A model generated the notes under the pieces. It was not told where the DNA came from, made no database searches, and was given only the letters and a program-made list of their open reading frames with translations. A stretch of DNA of 64,000 bases. Source: Polaromonas sp. CF318 (GTDB lineage: Bacteria > Pseudomonadota > Gammaproteobacteria > Burkholderiales > Burkholderiaceae_C). The DNA is taken from contig NZ_AKIV01000074.1 of the NCBI RefSeq assembly GCF_000282655.1, forward strand, positions 1 to 64,000, given 5' to 3'. Below are positions 59,641 through 64,000 of this stretch, piece after piece. Every line of letters begins with the position of its first letter. The stretch's first letter is position 1. The translations under genes were made by a program, and so were the position numbers.

Positions 59641-59841
59641 AGGCAAATTCAGGCCCATTCCGGCGTGTTTGCCTACGTGAGGCTCGATTCCGGCCGCATT
59701 TTTCACTCAAAAAGGCTTGAATCCCACAAGTGCCGCAACGCCTGCAGTGGGGTCTCCCGTCCAGGCGATTTGTGCCGCCAACCGAACAGCGCCAGAATGG
59801 ACCGCCGTCAACCCACCGCCCCATTGCCCGTGAGTTTAACC

Positions 59842-60432
59842 ATGCCCGCCTTCAAGCCCCGAAACCCCATGTGGGCCATGTTTTATGGCGGCGCCCTGCT
59901 GGCCGCCTCCCTCGCGTCGGCCGCTCCGGCTGGCCCGGCGCCCACCGCCTGCCCCGGTCTTTTGCAACAAAACTTTTTGCGCCTGCAGGACGAAAAGCCG
60001 CAGTCGCTGTGCCAGTACAGCGGAAAAGTGGTGGTCGTGGTCAATACCGCCAGTTTCTGCGGCTTCACGCCTCAATACCAGGGGCTGGAGGCGCTTTACG
60101 CCAGATACAAGGACCGGGGGCTGGTGGTGCTGGGCTTTCCTTCCAACGACTTTTCGCAGGAAACCGGCAGCAACAAGGAGATCGCGGACTTCTGCGAAAA
60201 CACCTTCGGGGTGAAATTTCCGATGTTCACCAAGACCAGCGTAACCGGCAAAGACGCCAATCCGCTTTTCAAGCAGCTGGCGGCCAAAACAGGCACCACG
60301 CCGCGCTGGAATTTCTACAAATACGTGATCGCGCGGGATGGCAGCAGCGTCACCAGTTTCAACTCCACGGCCGATCCGGGCGGCCGATCCTTCATTCAGG
60401 AGATCGAGAAGCAACTTGTGGTGGCGCCATGA
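59842..60432 (+). CDS. Exported glutathione peroxidase family protein
   Basis: A 196-residue thiol peroxidase with a signal peptide ending near ASLASAAPA (residues 22-30), so probably periplasmic. Active Cys73 in VVNTASFCGFTPQYQGLEAL replaces selenocysteine; the Gln/Asn partners lie in GFPSNDFSQETGSNKEI and the Trp-Asn pair in TPRWNFYKYVI. Bacterial Cys-type enzymes usually use thioredoxin; an exported one would need a periplasmic reductant. ATG at 59842 is chosen because the signal peptide starts here; ATG at 59797 is possible. No good ribosome site. Confidence 0.88.
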   Translation: MPAFKPRNPMWAMFYGGALLAASLASAAPAGPAPTACPGLLQQNFLRLQDEKPQSLCQYSGKVVVVVNTASFCGFTPQYQGLEALYARYKDRGLVVLGFPSNDFSQETGSNKEIADFCENTFGVKFPMFTKTSVTGKDANPLFKQLAAKTGTTPRWNFYKYVIARDGSSVTSFNSTADPGGRSFIQEIEKQLVVAP

Positions 60433-60824
60433 AGTGCGATGCCGTCCGAGGCCGTTTCGGCATGCCACACCGGCCGCTGCGTCGTTAACAAAAATTTACC
60501 TGATGCAGTGTGGCCGCGGGGAACTCCGGGCCGCTTGTGCGCTCATACTTAGGCAAGCGCATATTTGCTGTCACAAGCAGCGCTGGCACAAAACAGTTTC
60601 ATTGTTGCGAAGCCTTCTGAGCCGTCCAGGCTTAGCTGCAATCCCGGGGCGCTCCTCCTCCTCCCTCCCTCCCTCGTTCGCGCCGGGGCGCTTCGCAGCA
60701 TTTTTATATTCCAGCCAGCAAGGCCCCGCCCATGGGCGGCGTGCCCTTGCGCGTTGCGGTCCTTTGGCTGCGGGTGCTCACCCTCTGTTGCGGCGAGCGA
60801 CCGGGCGGAAGCTCCCCTGTCTGA
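60433..60824. other. Gene-free stretch with pyrimidine tract and short direct repeats
   Basis: Nothing with coding support was found in these 392 bases. Visible structures are an ATGCCG/CGGCAT inverted pair at 60439-60463 just after the peroxidase gene, a pure C/T tract at 60652-60675 made of CTC and CCTC units, and a 10-bp direct repeat CCGGGGCGCT at 60644-60653 and 60683-60692 flanking that tract. The region from 60690 on looks like the GC-rich intergenic repeats of this bacterial family, but I cannot prove that. Confidence 0.5.
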
Positions 60825-61442
60825 TCAGCCCGGCGGAATCGTTTCCGCGAAGCTGGGGCGCTGCATCAGCTTGTCCTGCAGCCGGGTCAGGTTGGGATAG
60901 AGTTCGCGCCAGTTGACCTGCGTGAAGCGCAGATCAAGATAACCCAGCGCGCAGCCGACCGCCACGTCCGAGAGGCTGAAGTGGATGCCGCTGCAAAAGG
61001 CCTTGTCACCCAGGCCGGTGCTCATGGCCTTGAGGGTGGCGTCAATCTTGCCCATCTGGCGGTCAATCCAGGCGTCGCTGCGCTGCTTGGCGCCGCGGCC
61101 GCTCCAGGTGGCTTCCAGGCGCGCCAGGATGGCGGCGTCAATAAGGCCGTCGGCCAGGGCTTCCCAGGTCTTGACCTCGGCACGCTCACGGCCCTGGGTC
61201 GGAGTCAGCTTGCCGACAGGCGACAGGGTGTCCAGGTATTCGACGATCACGCGGGAATCGAACACGGCTTCGCCGCCTTCCATGACCAGGCAGGGCACCT
61301 TGCCCAGGGGGTTGGACGCGCTGATGGTGGTGTTCGCCGCCCAGACATCTTCCAGGATGAACTGGAAGTCGAGCTTTTTCTCGGCCATTACGATGCGCAC
61401 TTTGCGCACATAGGGGCTGGTGGCGGATCCGATGAGTTTCAT
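60825..61442 (-). CDS. Glutathione S-transferase family protein
   Basis: A 205-residue cytosolic enzyme. N-terminal thioredoxin-like domain (MKLIGSATSPYVRKVRIVMAEKK, with the catalytic Ser in SATSPY and GKVPCLVMEGGEAVFDSRVIVEYLD that binds glutathione) and a helical C-terminal domain with SLSDVAVGCALGYLDLRF. Substrate unknown; the short form resembles E. coli YibF. A TAGAAT on the minus strand (61475-61480) stands about 30 bases before the start as -10 candidate. Confidence 0.92.
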   Translation of the reverse strand: MKLIGSATSPYVRKVRIVMAEKKLDFQFILEDVWAANTTISASNPLGKVPCLVMEGGEAVFDSRVIVEYLDTLSPVGKLTPTQGRERAEVKTWEALADGLIDAAILARLEATWSGRGAKQRSDAWIDRQMGKIDATLKAMSTGLGDKAFCSGIHFSLSDVAVGCALGYLDLRFTQVNWRELYPNLTRLQDKLMQRPSFAETIPPG

Positions 61443-61474
61443 GGTGGTGTGAGATCGTGGTCCGAGGGAAGTGC

Positions 61475-61480
61475 ATTCTA
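61475..61480 (-). promoter_or_regulatory. -10-like element of the glutathione transferase gene
   Basis: TAGAAT on the minus strand, preceded by CGA, 32 bases before the ATG; a -35 hexamer at the right distance is not clear. Confidence 0.35.
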
Positions 61481-61505
61481 TCGAGTAAGCCCGGGCCCCG
61501 GCTGA

Positions 61506-63286
<1,781 letters not shown>

Positions 63287-63350
63287 GCAGGCAGTGTAGC
63301 CCGCTTCACAATCGCTCGCTACCAAATTGATAGCTGTTCTACCCGCGAAA

Positions 63351-63788
63351 TCAGGTCTTTTCGTCGGCCGGGGCCGGCGCTTTCCCCTCCAGCGCCCGGT
63401 CGGCGTAGCGGCCGAAGCGCCAGGCGCTCGCCTCCTGTGTGATGCGCCGCCAGGTGGCACGCTTTTCGCCCGGCGTCATTTCGGGCCAGTGCTGCACTTC
63501 GTCGAAGGTACGGCCGCAGCCCTTGCACAGGGCGTCGCCCTGGCTGGTTGAGCAGATGGCGATGCAGGGCGTGTCGGCGGTGGTGTCGTACCAGGCCCGC
63601 CAGGCCGCGAGCGCCTTGGGCGGAAAGGTTTTTTCGTCGGCTTCATCCTCATGGTAGAAAACCATGAGCGCATAAACCTCGGCCAGGGCGCGCAGCTCGG
63701 GCGCCAACGTCACGCCGTCGGGCGAGGGCTTTTTGTCGCGCCAATAATTGATGGCGGCTTCGATATCGGTGATGTGGATGCCGGGCAT
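63351..63788 (-). CDS. DUF3717 plus DUF1289 domain protein
   Basis: A 145-residue protein with an N-terminal DUF3717 part (HITDIEAAINYWRDKKPS ... LAEVYALMVFY) and a C-terminal DUF1289 part with four Cys (TPCIAIC and ALCKGCGRTFDEVQHW) that probably bind iron or zinc. Both are uncharacterised; DUF3717 is seen mainly in Burkholderiales. It lies 64 bases upstream of the DUF2007 gene on the same strand and may be co-transcribed with it. Confidence 0.8.
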   Translation of the reverse strand: MPGIHITDIEAAINYWRDKKPSPDGVTLAPELRALAEVYALMVFYHEDEADEKTFPPKALAAWRAWYDTTADTPCIAICSTSQGDALCKGCGRTFDEVQHWPEMTPGEKRATWRRITQEASAWRFGRYADRALEGKAPAPADEKT

Positions 63789-63915
63789 GGGAAATAAGGT
63801 ACCAAATTAGGGGGCTGGCCGCGTCAAGGAAGAAGGATGCGCGAAGCTGCAGAGCCGGGCCGTTCATTATCAGCCAGACGCCAAAATCGCTTTCCCCGCG
63901 CGGGTTTAGCCGCCA

Positions 63916-64000
63916 TCAGCGAGATCGGGCTCCCAATCCCCAGAGGAATAGGGCCCCACAACCCAGCAGCCCCACCCACTTGGCCAGCGCCGCCACCGTC
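63916..64000 (-). CDS. C-terminal fragment of a gene cut by the window edge
   Basis: An open frame enters from the window end and stops at 63916. The visible 27 residues, TVAALAKWVGLLGCGALFLW and a basic tail ending ARSR, look like a last membrane helix with positive cytosolic end. Too short to identify; it may also be chance. Confidence 0.35.
   Translation of the reverse strand, partial: TVAALAKWVGLLGCGALFLWGLGARSR

Noticed and set aside
59602-59841. 80-residue N-terminal extension of the glutathione peroxidase
   Set aside because: It would bury the signal peptide and has no homology; the inverted repeat at 59614-59640 also lies there.

Overview
The window is chromosomal DNA of a high-GC betaproteobacterium, most probably a member of the Burkholderiales family Comamonadaceae (Polaromonas/Rhodoferax/Variovorax type). 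This is inferred from gene content and order (tsaB-rimI, purE-purK, def-fmt-azlC-azlD, LysM protein-dprA-smg, yajC-secD-secF, a fused indolepyruvate ferredoxin oxidoreductase next to an Lrp regulator, yhdP-nitrilase, glnE) and from very dense coding with many 4-bp ATGA overlaps. I saw no rRNA, tRNA, CRISPR array, insertion sequence or prophage.

Layout. 1-8.6 kb: a cut-off DNA glycosylase-like gene, rimI and tsaB (minus), dacB and cutA (plus), a LysE exporter, a large membrane protein with a TTG start and visibly lower GC, then a purE-purK-sua5 operon (minus). 8.8-21 kb: thioredoxin-TPR chaperone, purC and fba, an OmpR-type two-component system facing a PAP2 phosphatase, pyk, pgk, azlCD-fmt-def. 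21-27 kb: LysM protein, dprA, smg, and a DUF1631 protein with an unusual glycine-rich linker. 27-34 kb: secF/secD/yajC and the fused ferredoxin oxidoreductase with a divergent Lrp-type regulator. 34.7-38 kb: small secreted proteins, an MliC-like lipoprotein in an operon with mltA, and a 47-residue membrane protein. 38-45.5 kb: a minus-strand operon yhdP, nitrilase, PAS-type sensor kinase, FixJ-type regulator. 45.5-55 kb: glnE, then a TetR/CerR-type regulator with a tripartite RND efflux pump. 55-59.5 kb: an unassigned acyl-carrier set: thioester-reductase-like SDR, stand-alone ACP, ketoacyl synthase, then heptose adenylyltransferase, RidA and a ferritin-like diiron protein on the other strand. 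59.5-64 kb: secreted glutathione peroxidase, glutathione transferase, purB and small zinc-binding-type proteins.

Genes that work together. purE, purK, purC and purB supply purine steps at three separate sites. tsaB and sua5/tsaC both serve tRNA t6A formation. fba, pyk and pgk are glycolytic/gluconeogenic. dacB, the LysM protein, mltA and yhdP concern the envelope.

The least explained parts are the ACP/ketoacyl synthase/reductase/diiron set, a PmrA/QseB-like box between the OmpR-type regulator and the PAP2 gene, a palindrome at the promoter of the efflux regulator, and several genes whose -10-like element lies only 6-7 bases before the ATG, suggesting leaderless transcripts.
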